A stretch of DNA of 64,000 nt from an uncultured Bacilli bacterium (GTDB lineage: Bacteria; Bacillota_I; Bacilli_A; ML615J-28; CAG-698), in the NCBI GenBank assembly GCA_934096585.1, contig CAKOMG010000009.1, positions 24,178 to 88,177 on the forward strand, written 5' to 3'. Made by a program: the position numbers and the translations under genes. The notes beneath the pieces are model-generated. The model made no database searches and was not told where the DNA came from. It was given only the letters and a program-made list of their open reading frames with translations. Positions within the stretch are counted from its first letter, which is position 1; every line of letters starts with the position of its first letter. Of this stretch, positions 8,016 through 17,353 are shown piece after piece.

Positions 8016-8043
8016 AAAAACCAAGGAATTAATCCCTGGTTTT
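8016..8043. terminator. Bidirectional terminator overlapping a stop codon
   Basis: AAAACCAAGG and CCCTGGTTTT pair across a short AT loop with one mismatch. Read on the minus strand it ends the 453-codon gene (its TAA lies in the loop) and is followed by TTTTT; on the plus strand TTTT-A-TTT follows. Confidence 0.6.
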
Positions 8044-9372
8044 ATTTACAAATATTCTTTCAACATTAGAATATAATTCATCGACCTTTTGGCAAATATA
8101 TACTTCCATAGCTTCATCAAAATATATATTTTTGTTTAAAACTGTTTCTATAGAATGTAAATCTTTATGAAGTTGATTTGCCCATTCTTTCGATCTATCA
8201 TCTGCTAAAGTTTTAGATTGTAAAATCTTATTCTTTTCAATTTGATTTTGAAGTGTCAGAACCTTAACCATTCTATGATTATCATCAAAATCACTACTAT
8301 CTACTTCTTTTCGTAATTCTTCTACGCCTTTGCTAATGATATTAATCTTTTCGCCAATTTCATCTTTATTTTCTAGTGCTACATAGTAATCATATAGCAA
8401 TACATTATATTTTAGACCAAACATCATTTTACCATATGTTTCTTTTAATGATGGAGTTGAATTATAATAATCAACAACATCTTTCTCACTAATTAGTGCT
8501 ATCGCTTCAAGCAACTTTTCTTTCACAAACTTATCTTTTTTAGAACGATATGTATAATATGTAGTTCCGATGTGTCTTAGAGCACGAGCTTTAAGCAAAA
8601 CATATTTATAATATTCCGGGGTATTTTTTTCTAAGGAATTAAGTTTATAATTGATTAAATCAATACCACTTTGAATACTGGCAAATCCTTTTTTATTGTC
8701 GCCTAATAATATATGTGTCCAACCAATTAAATCAACATATGCATGAACAGTTTCATCGATGTTATTGCTACATTTTACAACATATTTACCTAACTTTATT
8801 CTTAATGAATGTTGTTCTAATTGCAATAATATTCTTTCTAAATCATGTATTGTAGCGTATAAAACATTATACACTTGAATAGTCTGTGATTGATTAGATT
8901 CTTTTACTACTTTATCATATGGCTTATTAACTTTAATCATTTCACTTGTAACATATTTATTATTCTTTTTTACAAAGTTTTCAATTAAAGTTTGTTTTTC
9001 TTGGTCTAAGTTGACCCTCTTTTGTTTTTTGACTGAACCTTTATTTTCAAAGTAATCAAGTACTCTTTTATTTTTCTTTTGTAGTCTCTTAAGATCTGAG
9101 ATATTGACTTCTTTTTGCATTTGCTTCTTATTTGCTTTTACTAAGTTCCATAGATATTGTGTATACTTTTTAGTTTTAACAACAACAGCTGTATTACTTA
9201 AATTTTTATTACTTTTTGTTTTGGTTAAAATAATATTAATTATTACAATTACTAAGATTACACCAATAATTGGATATATAACTAATGCATTTGTATCACT
9301 TTTAAACATCGCAAGTAAAACTGTAATTGACAAACTTACAATATTCAACCAATTAATTTTTTTCTCTTCCAT
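8029..9372 (-). CDS. Membrane-anchored helical protein of unknown function
   Basis: About 447 residues from the ATG at 9370-9372, which has AGGAG ten bases upstream and starts 1 bp after the HAD gene stop; a TTG six codons earlier is less likely. Two hydrophobic helices within the first 50 residues are followed by a basic linker and about 350 mostly helical residues. The stretch from the middle onward (LIGWTHILLGDNKKG, ARALRHIGTTYYTY) has the A/G-Y spacing of degenerate tetratricopeptide-like helical repeats. I recognise no catalytic motif. It is presumably a cytoplasmic helical scaffold held to the membrane, co-transcribed behind a HAD phosphatase. Confidence 0.75.
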   Translation of the reverse strand: MEEKKINWLNIVSLSITVLLAMFKSDTNALVIYPIIGVILVIVIINIILTKTKSNKNLSNTAVVVKTKKYTQYLWNLVKANKKQMQKEVNISDLKRLQKKNKRVLDYFENKGSVKKQKRVNLDQEKQTLIENFVKKNNKYVTSEMIKVNKPYDKVVKESNQSQTIQVYNVLYATIHDLERILLQLEQHSLRIKLGKYVVKCSNNIDETVHAYVDLIGWTHILLGDNKKGFASIQSGIDLINYKLNSLEKNTPEYYKYVLLKARALRHIGTTYYTYRSKKDKFVKEKLLEAIALISEKDVVDYYNSTPSLKETYGKMMFGLKYNVLLYDYYVALENKDEIGEKINIISKGVEELRKEVDSSDFDDNHRMVKVLTLQNQIEKNKILQSKTLADDRSKEWANQLHKDLHSIETVLNKNIYFDEAMEVYICQKVDELYSNVERIFVNKTRD

Positions 9373-9373
9373 A

Positions 9374-10372
9374 CTACCTATACTCCTCAATTAGCTTTAC
9401 TATGTCTATTTTTCTATTCTGATCTAATTCTTTAAATTTATAATCTTTTAATTCTTTATTTGCATCACAAACAATAAAAGGCATTCCTACATAATCTAAC
9501 ATTTTTAAATCGTTCATACTATCACCAGCACCAATTGATAAACGATAATATTTATTTAATCTTGCTGATATTATTTTAACTGTGTTTCCTTTATGTTGGT
9601 CAAGTCTCAAAATTTCATATGAATGTGGAGCTGTACGCATACAAGTGAGATGAGGTAAATCATTAATCATCTCTTTCACAAGTTTTTCCTTTTCTGTTTC
9701 ACCTTCATATATAAATAGTAATATTTTAATTACATCTTTATATCTAACATCGCTATCTATTCTATAATGTTCATTATATTTTTCCATACTGGCTTGATTA
9801 TACGGTTTGAGTTTTCTAATACCATATGCTCCATCAACATAATAATAAATAAAATCTAAAGATGTTTTATTTATTCGCTTAAATAACTCTTCACTTACTT
9901 CACCAATACCATTTATCATCTCAAAACTACCATTTTTTACTAATACAGATCCATTAATACATGATGCATAATTAGATTCTAAATTACATGCACTAACTAC
10001 ATCCATTATTGATTCATAGGCTTTTCCTGTAGATAATATAATTCTATTTTTGTCAGGAAATGTATCCATAAATTGTTGTTTTTCTTTGCTTAATACACCA
10101 TGTATGGTAATAGTATTATCAACATCAAAAAAATATAATGGTTTTTGATCTTTGAATATTGCTTCTATAAATGCATCATTGATTTCATAATATTTTTTTG
10201 TTTGTTCATTAGATAATTCATTATTTTTAATGTATGTTTCTAAAGAAACTATATCACCATTATCCATAACATGACTTTCAAAATAATCTTGATAATTAAT
10301 ATTTAAATTAGGATAATATTTTTTAAATTCCTCTATTTCTTTTGCTATCACTTTTCTTTTTACATTTGTCAT
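9374..10372 (-). CDS. HAD-superfamily (Cof-like) phosphatase with N-terminal extension
   Basis: 332 residues. HAD motif I is FFDVDNT with D83 as nucleophile and D85 as general acid, motif II is LSTGK, and motif IV is GAGDSMNDL with D284 and D288 holding the magnesium. A large C2-type cap lies between, as in Cof/YbiV-type sugar-phosphate and nucleotide phosphatases. The first 75 residues are a charged helical extension not usual for the family. The substrate cannot be told. It is the first gene of a two-gene unit with the helical membrane protein. Confidence 0.8.
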   Translation of the reverse strand: MTNVKRKVIAKEIEEFKKYYPNLNINYQDYFESHVMDNGDIVSLETYIKNNELSNEQTKKYYEINDAFIEAIFKDQKPLYFFDVDNTITIHGVLSKEKQQFMDTFPDKNRIILSTGKAYESIMDVVSACNLESNYASCINGSVLVKNGSFEMINGIGEVSEELFKRINKTSLDFIYYYVDGAYGIRKLKPYNQASMEKYNEHYRIDSDVRYKDVIKILLFIYEGETEKEKLVKEMINDLPHLTCMRTAPHSYEILRLDQHKGNTVKIISARLNKYYRLSIGAGDSMNDLKMLDYVGMPFIVCDANKELKDYKFKELDQNRKIDIVKLIEEYR

Positions 10373-10422
10373 ATAATCACCATTAATTATATTATACTTT
10401 ATTTTTTTATTTTTTTCAATTA

Positions 10423-11010
10423 TTATTTAACTAAAGGTTCTATTTCTTGATTATATATTTCTATAGTTAAAGTATTTAAATCATTACTATAAATTTTATC
10501 AACTGCTATGTTTAATGCTTGATATCTTTTTTCTATTTTTTTATTCTTTATCACATAATTATAAACATTTACTAAATAATAAATATAAATCATAATTAAA
10601 CTAATAATTAGAATTATTAAAAAAGTATAAAATAATATTTTACTTACTAACATGTGTGTTAAAATAACACCAAATATAGAGGCTATAAATAATATAAATA
10701 TTGGAAATAGCATTAAAAGAAATGTCACTATTAGACTAGTATAACATTCTTTACTTGCTAGTTTTCTATTCAATATTTCTTGTTGTCTATACAATTGCTT
10801 TCTCTTTATATTACACTCCTTAATTTTATTATTAATTAGCATTATATCCTTAATATATTTATTATCTAATGTAATTTTCAAACGAAATCTTTCACAATAA
10901 CTATTAAAACAACTATTAATAAATTTTAGTGTCAATACATTTGACCATTTTGTTTTCATCATCAACTCATAATTACTTCCATAAATTTTTTTATTCATAT
11001 TTTCTTTCAT
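10423..11010 (-). CDS. Small two-helix membrane protein, unknown function
   Basis: 195 residues, unrecognised. A basic, helical N-terminal half (about 1-80, with a KECNIKRKQLYRQQEILNRK coiled-coil-like part) is followed by two adjacent membrane helices (about 93-115 and 123-148) and a charged C-terminal helix. Start ATG at 11008-11010 has AAAGG eight bases upstream. It stands alone between the HAD gene and an XRE regulator on the same strand. Confidence 0.7.
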   Translation of the reverse strand: MKENMNKKIYGSNYELMMKTKWSNVLTLKFINSCFNSYCERFRLKITLDNKYIKDIMLINNKIKECNIKRKQLYRQQEILNRKLASKECYTSLIVTFLLMLFPIFILFIASIFGVILTHMLVSKILFYTFLIILIISLIMIYIYYLVNVYNYVIKNKKIEKRYQALNIAVDKIYSNDLNTLTIEIYNQEIEPLVK

Positions 11011-11065
11011 ACCTTATTCCTTTGCATTATTATTATAAGATATAAAAAAAGAAAAAAATGTCAAA

Positions 11066-11092
11066 AAATAAAAAACTAAGATTATTTCTTAG
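11066..11092 (-). terminator. Terminator overlapping the XRE gene stop
   Basis: Minus strand: CTAAG, 7-nt loop, CTTAG, then TTTTTTATTTTTT. The stop codon of the regulator lies in the loop. Confidence 0.7.
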
Positions 11093-11303
11093 CTTTCCTT
11101 TTGTTAATTTTGCCTTTTAAAAAGTCATTAATATCTAAATCAAACAATTCACATATTTTCATTATATTCTCGATTGTTGGAGTAGCTTTATCTTTCTCCC
11201 ATTTGTATATAGCTTGCCTTGATAAACCTAGTTTCATTGCTAATTCTTCTTGTGTAACACCAAAGTTTTTTCGTAACAATTCGATATTCTTGCCTAAATT
11301 CAT
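11082..11303 (-). CDS. XRE-family (Cro/CI) DNA-binding regulator
   Basis: About 73 residues starting MNLGKNIELLRKN; the in-frame ATG three codons earlier sits only two bases from its GAGG and is less likely. It is a single HTH_3 domain: TQEELAMKLGLSRQAIYKWE spans helices 2-3 (about 17-36), then TPTIENIMKICELFDL completes the five-helix fold. There is no effector domain. Such stand-alone repressors often control their own gene or a neighbour; no partner gene is evident, although the small membrane protein lies just downstream past a terminator. Confidence 0.85.
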   Translation of the reverse strand: MNLGKNIELLRKNFGVTQEELAMKLGLSRQAIYKWEKDKATPTIENIMKICELFDLDINDFLKGKINKRKAKK

Positions 11304-11416
11304 TGCTCTCATTCCTCACACATATTTATTATAACACATTTTTCAAAACAAATAAAGAACTTTAGTTTACATTTTCAATTTTTTTATTTTTTATCAAATA
11401 TGTTTTACTGATATTT

Positions 11417-12694
11417 TTATAAATTTTTTAAAATTTTCTTTAAATTGTTATATATATCTCCAGCACCCATAAAAATAATTACCTGGTACTTTTTTTTAAG
11501 TATTTTCATAATCGTTTTCTCATTATATGCTTCTAACTCTTTGAATATATTATTTACTATTTGTTCTTTAATAGGGTCATATTCTTCACGCGACAAAAAA
11601 GTATTTACTAAATATGCTTTTTTATTTTTAAACACAGCAATAAATTCTTCACTCAAAAAGAGAGTGCGAGAATATGTATGTGGTTGAAAAACTATTGTAA
11701 TATTATAATCGGGATATTTTTGTTTTACTGCTTGATATGTACTTTCTATTTCGGTTGGATGATGAGCGTAATCATCAATAATTATATTATTGTGAATACA
11801 ATACTCTTCACATCTTCTCAATGGTAAATTAAAAGTATTTACTCGTTTTTTTATCAATTCTATATCTAATACATCATGAGTTAAATAAAAAATAGTAAAA
11901 GTAGCTAAAAAATTATAAACCATATGTATACCAAAGAAAGGAACTGTTATAATGTAATTATTTTGTTCAACCTCAATATTTAATATAAACCCATTTCTAT
12001 CAGCTGAAATAATTTTACCTTTTACAAAACTATCGTTATATATACCATATGTTATTTTATTTTTATGTTTAATTTCACTGGCTTTTGAATCATTATTTAC
12101 AATTATACATTTTGCTTTTTGACTTGTATTTTGAAAAGCATTAAATACTTCCTCCCAACTATTATAGAAATCTGGATGATCATACTCAATATTATTAATA
12201 ATTAAATAATCATAATCATATTTGATAAAATGGTACTTATACTCACATGCTTCAATTAAAAAATAATTATAGTTTTTTGTTCCATTACCACTACCATCGC
12301 CAATAATGTAACTAATATTATCTTCTTTAAAAAAATGGGCAATTAATTTAGATGTTGTTGTCTTGCCATGAGTACCTGATACTCCTATTTTTATACCTTT
12401 TGTATATTCATTAATAAAATCAGAGTAATACATATACTTATAATTGTTTTTAATGATCTCTTCTACTTCTTCATTATTTTGCTCATTATATGCATAACTA
12501 ATAATAAAAAAGGCGTTTTTATTGTTTTTTACATTTTTTCTATCAAAAGTATAAATCTTAAACTCTTTTAATTTTTGTTCTGTAAAAAAATGTGTAGCAT
12601 AATCACTGCCTACTACACTTTCATTTTGACTTTTTAAAAAATTTGCTAAGGCACACATGCCTGTGCCTTTTATACCAACTAAATAATATTTCAT
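11417..12694 (-). CDS. murC: UDP-N-acetylmuramate-L-alanine ligase
   Basis: 425 residues, slightly short for MurC (430-460). It adds the first amino acid to the muramyl peptide in the cytoplasm. The Rossmann start YYLVGIKGTGMCALA carries the UDP-MurNAc-binding loop, GTHGKTTT (107-114) is the ATP-binding loop of Mur ligases, IDDYAHHPTEI and FQPHTYSRT lie in the C-terminal domain and are typical of MurC rather than MurD/E/F. A single gene, with GGTGG six bases before the ATG. Its presence shows that the organism makes peptidoglycan and is not a wall-less mollicute. Confidence 0.93.
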   Translation of the reverse strand: MKYYLVGIKGTGMCALANFLKSQNESVVGSDYATHFFTEQKLKEFKIYTFDRKNVKNNKNAFFIISYAYNEQNNEEVEEIIKNNYKYMYYSDFINEYTKGIKIGVSGTHGKTTTSKLIAHFFKEDNISYIIGDGSGNGTKNYNYFLIEACEYKYHFIKYDYDYLIINNIEYDHPDFYNSWEEVFNAFQNTSQKAKCIIVNNDSKASEIKHKNKITYGIYNDSFVKGKIISADRNGFILNIEVEQNNYIITVPFFGIHMVYNFLATFTIFYLTHDVLDIELIKKRVNTFNLPLRRCEEYCIHNNIIIDDYAHHPTEIESTYQAVKQKYPDYNITIVFQPHTYSRTLFLSEEFIAVFKNKKAYLVNTFLSREEYDPIKEQIVNNIFKELEAYNEKTIMKILKKKYQVIIFMGAGDIYNNLKKILKNL

Positions 12695-12805
12695 AAAAAA
12701 CCACCATTATATAATATGCATTATTTGAAATATTATGTAATAAATGTATTATTTTTTACTAACAAAAAACTAACTAGCCAAAATATAAAATGAAGTTTTA
12801 AAGCA

Positions 12806-12833
12806 AAATAAAAAAGCCGAAAACTCGGCTTTT
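12806..12833 (-). terminator. Terminator of the rplS operon
   Basis: Minus strand: AAAAGCCGA, 4-nt loop, TCGGCTTTT, followed by TTATTTT. It begins 8 bp after the rplS stop. Confidence 0.9.
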
Positions 12834-12840
12834 AATTTGA

Positions 12841-13188
12841 TTATCGACGTTCTTTAATACGAGCAGCTTTTGCTGATAATGTTCTAATATAGTTAAGTTT
12901 AGCACGACGAACTTTACCTCTACGAGTAACTTCTATTTTAGCAACAACTGGTGCATGAACTGGGAAAGTTCTTTCAACACCTACACCATAACTGTTCTTA
13001 CGTACTGTGAAAGTTTCACTAATACCTCCACCACGTCTTTTAATTACTAATCCTTCAAATACTTGAAGACGTTCTTTGTCACCTTCCTTGATTCTTACGT
13101 ATACTTTTACAGTATCTCCAGGACGGAATTCAGGAACATCATTTTTCATGTATTCCTTAGTAATTTGATCAATTAATTGTTGACTCAT
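12841..13188 (-). CDS. rplS: 50S ribosomal protein L19
   Basis: 115 residues from MSQQLIDQITKEYMKND, the normal L19 start; upstream in-frame codons belong to the leader. It sits at the 30S-50S interface. FRPGDTVKVYVRIKEG and VFEGLVIKRRGGG are the conserved beta-barrel stretches, and GKVRRAKLNYIR near the C-terminus is typical. AAGGAG stands ten bases before the ATG. Last gene of the arsR-cadA-rimM-trmD-rplS unit, with its own leader structure upstream and a strong terminator after it. Confidence 0.95.
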   Translation of the reverse strand: MSQQLIDQITKEYMKNDVPEFRPGDTVKVYVRIKEGDKERLQVFEGLVIKRRGGGISETFTVRKNSYGVGVERTFPVHAPVVAKIEVTRRGKVRRAKLNYIRTLSAKAARIKERR

Positions 13189-13194
13189 TGTATC

Positions 13195-13262
13195 CACACT
13201 CCTTATCTTCCAATGCTCATTCCTATCACGACAATAGTAGCGGAGCACTGTGCTTTGGCTAA
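13195..13262 (-). promoter_or_regulatory. Candidate L19 autoregulatory leader
   Basis: In the rplS 5' region the minus strand can fold TGCTC (13243-13247 complement) against GAGCA (13214-13218 complement), enclosing a CTAT/ATAG hairpin, next to the ribosome site. Bacilli carry an L19 leader at this place; I judge only position and folding, not covariation. Confidence 0.45.
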
Positions 13263-13310
13263 AAATTTAACCTACATTATTATATCATAAATATTTAAAA
13301 ATTGCAAGCA

Positions 13311-14078
13311 CTATTTCTTTTTCTTAATTTTTAAATCTTTAACTTTTTCGTATTCCATTATACCTTTTTTTATTTCTTCTATGTATAATGTATCTAATTC
13401 ATCTTTTTCATATATATCTAATAAATCTGGTCTATTTAGATATGTGTTTTTTAATGATTCAAATTTGCGATATTTTCTAATTTCTTCATGATTTCCATTT
13501 ACTAACACTGCTGGAACATCATAGCCATCATACGTCACAGGTTTTGTATATTGAGGATATTCTAATAACCCAGTTACAAAACTTTCATCTTCAATTGATG
13601 AATGAGTAATAGCATTAGGAATAAGTCTAATAATACTATCAATTATAGCAAGCGATGCTACTTCTCCACCTGTCAATATATAATCTCCAATTGATATTTC
13701 TTCATCTACGTAATTTAACACTCTATGATCAATACCCTCATAGTGCCCACAAATAATTATTATATGTTCTTTTTTGCTTAATTCTTTTGCCTTATTTTGA
13801 GTATAGTGAGTTCCTTGAGCACTTGTAATAATTTTATAAGCTTTATCATAATATGGAATACTTTTTAAACAATCTACAACTGGTTGACACATTACTAACA
13901 TTCCAGCACCACCCCCATAAATTGTATCATCTACTTTTTTATGCTTATTCTTTGTGTACTCTCTAAAGTCATGAATATTAATAACTACTAATCCTTTATC
14001 TATTGTTCTCTTTATAATTGATGAATTAAGTATACCTGTAAACATTTCTGGAAAAATTGTTAAAATATCAATTATCAT
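13311..14078 (-). CDS. trmD: tRNA (guanine37-N1)-methyltransferase
   Basis: 255 residues. It methylates G37 of tRNAs reading CNN and some other codons, preventing +1 frameshifts, using S-adenosylmethionine. The trefoil-knot SPOUT fold is marked by IYGGGAGMLVMCQP, ICGHYEGIDHR and SIGDYILTGGE, which form the AdoMet pocket, and the C-terminal half carries YPQYTKP and LVNGNH for tRNA binding. Overlaps the end of rimM by four bases (ATGA-type), as in the usual rimM-trmD pair. Confidence 0.96.
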   Translation of the reverse strand: MIIDILTIFPEMFTGILNSSIIKRTIDKGLVVINIHDFREYTKNKHKKVDDTIYGGGAGMLVMCQPVVDCLKSIPYYDKAYKIITSAQGTHYTQNKAKELSKKEHIIIICGHYEGIDHRVLNYVDEEISIGDYILTGGEVASLAIIDSIIRLIPNAITHSSIEDESFVTGLLEYPQYTKPVTYDGYDVPAVLVNGNHEEIRKYRKFESLKNTYLNRPDLLDIYEKDELDTLYIEEIKKGIMEYEKVKDLKIKKKK

Positions 14079-14554
14079 AATAACCCTTCTATTTCGTTAA
14101 TCACAATTTTCTTTTCACTTAGATTTATTTCTTTAATGAATTCTTTAACATAGGGGATTAATGATGTTTTTTCTTGTCCTTTTATTTCAAGTAATAATCC
14201 TTGAGGAACTTCTATAATGTCATTAACAACTCCTCTATTAATATTATTAGAATCAAATACATCTAAACCAATTATATCTTCATAATAATATTCTCCATCC
14301 TTTAGTTCCTTACGATCATGATTAACATATATTTCTTTATTAACTAAATCTAATACATCATTAATATTAGTAAATGAATTAACAGTAATTAAAGTAAAGC
14401 CTTTATGATTGCGTACGCTATTAATTGTAATTGGATATTCTTTTTCAACATATAATACATTTCCAACTTTAAAGCGATCAAAACTAGTATCACTTTTCAC
14501 TTTTAATTCTCCTTTGATGCCATGTGTACCTATTATTTTTCCTACTAAATACAT
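14075..14554 (-). CDS. rimM: 16S rRNA processing protein RimM
   Basis: 159 residues, normal length. It assists maturation of the 30S head by binding S19. N-terminal RimM barrel (VGKIIGTHGIKGELKVKS, 4-21) and a C-terminal PRC-barrel (YYEDIIGLDVFD, then EVPQGLLLEI, LIPYVKEFI). Its ATG lies one base after the stop of the upstream metal-pump gene rather than behind khpA, so it appears translationally coupled to a transporter. See the finding on this insertion. Confidence 0.95.
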   Translation of the reverse strand: MYLVGKIIGTHGIKGELKVKSDTSFDRFKVGNVLYVEKEYPITINSVRNHKGFTLITVNSFTNINDVLDLVNKEIYVNHDRKELKDGEYYYEDIIGLDVFDSNNINRGVVNDIIEVPQGLLLEIKGQEKTSLIPYVKEFIKEINLSEKKIVINEIEGLL

Positions 14555-14555
14555 A

Positions 14556-17012
14556 TCATTCTAAAGCCTTTCTTTTTATTAATGCATTTTTAATTGCTTT
14601 AATTGGATGTAATCCACACGCCCTTAATGAATTTAAAATTGCGATTAATGACACGCCAACATCCGCAAATACTCCTTCACTCATTTTTGTATATTCAGGA
14701 ATAACTGTTGCCATTAATAAAACTATTCCTTTAACAATTAAAGCAAAAATAATATTTTGCTTAATGATGTTTACTGTTTTTTTAGCCAATTTAATGGCAG
14801 AAATAACCTGTAGTAAATCATCTTGCATTAATACTATATCTGCAACTTCTATTGCGGCATCACTGCCAAAACCTCCCATAGCTATACCAACATCTGCGCA
14901 ACTAAGTACTGGTGCATCATTCATCCCATCACCAACAAAAGCAACTGTTTGTTTTCCATATCTTTTCTTTAATTTTCTAATTCTTTTCACTTTATCAATA
15001 GGTGTCATATTTGCATATACTTTTTCTATACCTAAATCATATGCCACGTCCTTAGCGATTTCTTCTGTATCACCAGTAATCATAGCTACATTAATACCCA
15101 TTTGTTTCAATGAATCTATTGCTTTTTTGCTTTCTTCTCTTAATTCATCTATTAATATAATATTTCCAACATATTGTTTATCAACTATTACATATGCTAC
15201 TAACCCATTTGTTTTTATATTGTTAATATGCATACCTAATTCTTTAGTGAATTCATAGTTTCCAACCGCAATTTCTTTATCATCAAGTTTTATAACTGTC
15301 CCTTTTTTAGATGGAGATGGAAGATATGTAATTTTATCGAAATTAATATTTTCTCTTCCAAATTTATTAATTATGCTTTTAGCAACAGGATGAATTGATC
15401 CTGTTTCCGCATACGCTGCATAACGAAGCAATTCCTCACTTGTGATATTTTTAGGGTTAATTTCATTCACAATAAAATTTCCTTTTGTTAAGGTACCTGT
15501 TTTATCAAAAACAACAAGTCCTACTTTACTTAAATTTTCAAGATAATTGCTACCCTTAACTAGTATTCCTTGTTTGCTTGCTCCACCAATACCCCCAAAA
15601 AAGCCTAATGGAACAGAAATAACTAATGCACAAGGACAAGAGATAACTAATAATATCATTCCTGGATATATAGAATCGTGAAGATATTTTTGCAAACTTG
15701 GTGCATTTGTTTGAAAAAAAGCCAGATTTAAAGCTATAATTACTGCGGCTATAATGCATACGCATGGCGTATAGTATTTTGCAAACTTTGTAACAAACGC
15801 TTCACTTTTTGCTTTTTTTATACTTGCATTTGAGACCATATCTACTATCTTTGAGACCATTGAATCATCATATGATTTTGTTACTCTAATTTTTAGATAG
15901 CCATTTACATTAATAGTTCCGCTAATTACTTCATCATTGACCTTTTTTTCTATATACTTGCTTTCACCAGTTAATGCAGCTGCATCAAGCGATGCCTCTC
16001 CTTCTATAACAATTCCATCAAGTGGTATTCGTTCGCCAGGCTTAACAACAATGATATCACCTATAACTATTTCAGCTGGATCTACATTAACCTCAGTATC
16101 ATTTACTATCATTGTAGCATGTTCTGGTTTAATGTTTATTAAAGAATTAATTGACTTTCTAGAGCTGTTAACTGCATATTCTTGTAATATTTCACCTATC
16201 TTATAAAAAATCATTACCATACATGCTTCCGTAAATGAACCAATTATAAATGCCATTATGGTTGCTATACTCATTAAAAATTTTTCATCAAATACATGAC
16301 CAGATTTAATATTTCTAATTGCACCAATTAATACGTCAAAGCCCAGTAATATATAACTAATTCCATACAGTATTACTAATAATAAGTGTTCTTTTACTTT
16401 TAAATTTGTTAAATCATCTGGATTAAAAGTTTCATCACATATATGCTTAAAAACAATATAATGTAGAATTAAAGTAATAAATACAATTGAAGCCCCTACT
16501 ATAAACAATATTTTATTTACCTTTTTAATTGGTTCTTCTTTTTTGATCACATTACTTTTTTTGACAACTGGATTGATATTGTTATCTACTTGTGACGTTA
16601 TCTTTTTAACTTCATCCACCAAATTATTAACTAATTTTTCATCTGTAGTCTCAATTATAAATCTTGTGGTCGCAAAGTCTACAATAATATTTTCGTTATT
16701 TAAAGTTTTTTTAGCAATGCGTTCGACTTTTGCGGCACAATTAGCGCAATCCAAATTTTCAAGAAAAATAATTTTTCTATACACCTCTTCATTTTGAACT
16801 ACTTTTAGTTCAATATTAGGAATATATTTTTTTATTATATCAATTGATTCTAATACATTTTCCTCAAACGTATCATCTATACCTACGAAATAAAAATAGA
16901 ATTTATCCTTATATAGTTCTATTTTAAAATTTGATCTTTGATTTATTTCTTGTACAATATCATCAAAAATATTTATTGTTGGAACATTATCAAATTCATA
17001 TTTTCTTTTCAT
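14556..17012 (-). CDS. cadA: Heavy-metal P1B-type ATPase (Zn/Cd/Co exporter, CadA/ZntA-like)
   Basis: 818 residues. It pumps divalent soft metals out across the membrane at the cost of ATP. Order: N-terminal extra ferredoxin-like segment, HMA domain with C89-ANC-92, membrane helices, TGES actuator loop (349-352), CPC (459-461) in the metal-binding helix, phosphorylated D503 in DKTGTLT, SIHP in the nucleotide domain and GDGMNDAP hinge. The CPC with GILVKGSNYLE following is the Zn/Cd subgroup rather than the Cu subgroup. Co-transcribed with the ArsR regulator 3 bp upstream. The cassette sits inside the rpsP-khpA / rimM-trmD-rplS operon. Confidence 0.9.
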   Translation of the reverse strand: MKRKYEFDNVPTINIFDDIVQEINQRSNFKIELYKDKFYFYFVGIDDTFEENVLESIDIIKKYIPNIELKVVQNEEVYRKIIFLENLDCANCAAKVERIAKKTLNNENIIVDFATTRFIIETTDEKLVNNLVDEVKKITSQVDNNINPVVKKSNVIKKEEPIKKVNKILFIVGASIVFITLILHYIVFKHICDETFNPDDLTNLKVKEHLLLVILYGISYILLGFDVLIGAIRNIKSGHVFDEKFLMSIATIMAFIIGSFTEACMVMIFYKIGEILQEYAVNSSRKSINSLINIKPEHATMIVNDTEVNVDPAEIVIGDIIVVKPGERIPLDGIVIEGEASLDAAALTGESKYIEKKVNDEVISGTINVNGYLKIRVTKSYDDSMVSKIVDMVSNASIKKAKSEAFVTKFAKYYTPCVCIIAAVIIALNLAFFQTNAPSLQKYLHDSIYPGMILLVISCPCALVISVPLGFFGGIGGASKQGILVKGSNYLENLSKVGLVVFDKTGTLTKGNFIVNEINPKNITSEELLRYAAYAETGSIHPVAKSIINKFGRENINFDKITYLPSPSKKGTVIKLDDKEIAVGNYEFTKELGMHINNIKTNGLVAYVIVDKQYVGNIILIDELREESKKAIDSLKQMGINVAMITGDTEEIAKDVAYDLGIEKVYANMTPIDKVKRIRKLKKRYGKQTVAFVGDGMNDAPVLSCADVGIAMGGFGSDAAIEVADIVLMQDDLLQVISAIKLAKKTVNIIKQNIIFALIVKGIVLLMATVIPEYTKMSEGVFADVGVSLIAILNSLRACGLHPIKAIKNALIKRKALE

Positions 17013-17015
17013 TTC

Positions 17016-17297
17016 CTATTCCTCCTTTGCATGTAAAAAAGTTTGTTTAACAATTTCTTTTATATGTGTATCTTGTAAAGAATAGTAAATATACTTTCCT
17101 AATCTTTCACTTTTGACTATTTTGGATTCTTTCAATAATTTTAATTGGTGAGAAACACATGATTGACTAACTTCTGTTGCACTAACTATAGCAGATACTG
17201 TTTTCTTATCTTCTATAATCGAGGCAATAATTGTTAACCTGGTTTCATCCGCAAGTGCTTTAAATATTATTACACTCTTTTCTATATATTTTTCCAT
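17016..17297 (-). CDS. ArsR/SmtB-family metal sensor with an alpha5 zinc site
   Basis: 93 residues. A winged-helix repressor that releases DNA on binding metal. Recognition helix VSQSCVSHQLKLLKES (about 43-58). The C-terminal helix carries D76-x-H78, then H89 and E92: the same spacing as D104/H106/H117/E120 of SmtB, so the alpha5 Zn(II)/Co(II) site is intact, while the alpha3N cysteine motif of CadC (ELCVCDL type) is absent. CzrA/SmtB-like zinc sensing is therefore expected. It directly precedes the pump gene, and a TGAA-N6-TTCA palindrome lies upstream. Confidence 0.9.
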   Translation of the reverse strand: MEKYIEKSVIIFKALADETRLTIIASIIEDKKTVSAIVSATEVSQSCVSHQLKLLKESKIVKSERLGKYIYYSLQDTHIKEIVKQTFLHAKEE

Positions 17298-17353
17298 GTT
17301 GCCCCCCTTTATTATATAATATGTATAAATATTGCAAATATGAATAGATATAC

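Noticed and set aside
12695..12805. Possible small RNA gene between murC and rplS
   Set aside because: Only AT-rich sequence without promoter pair or hairpin apart from the rplS terminator.
14524..15258. 244-codon plus-strand frame opposite the metal pump gene
   Set aside because: Fully antisense to conserved P-type ATPase sequence, no ribosome site and no recognisable product.
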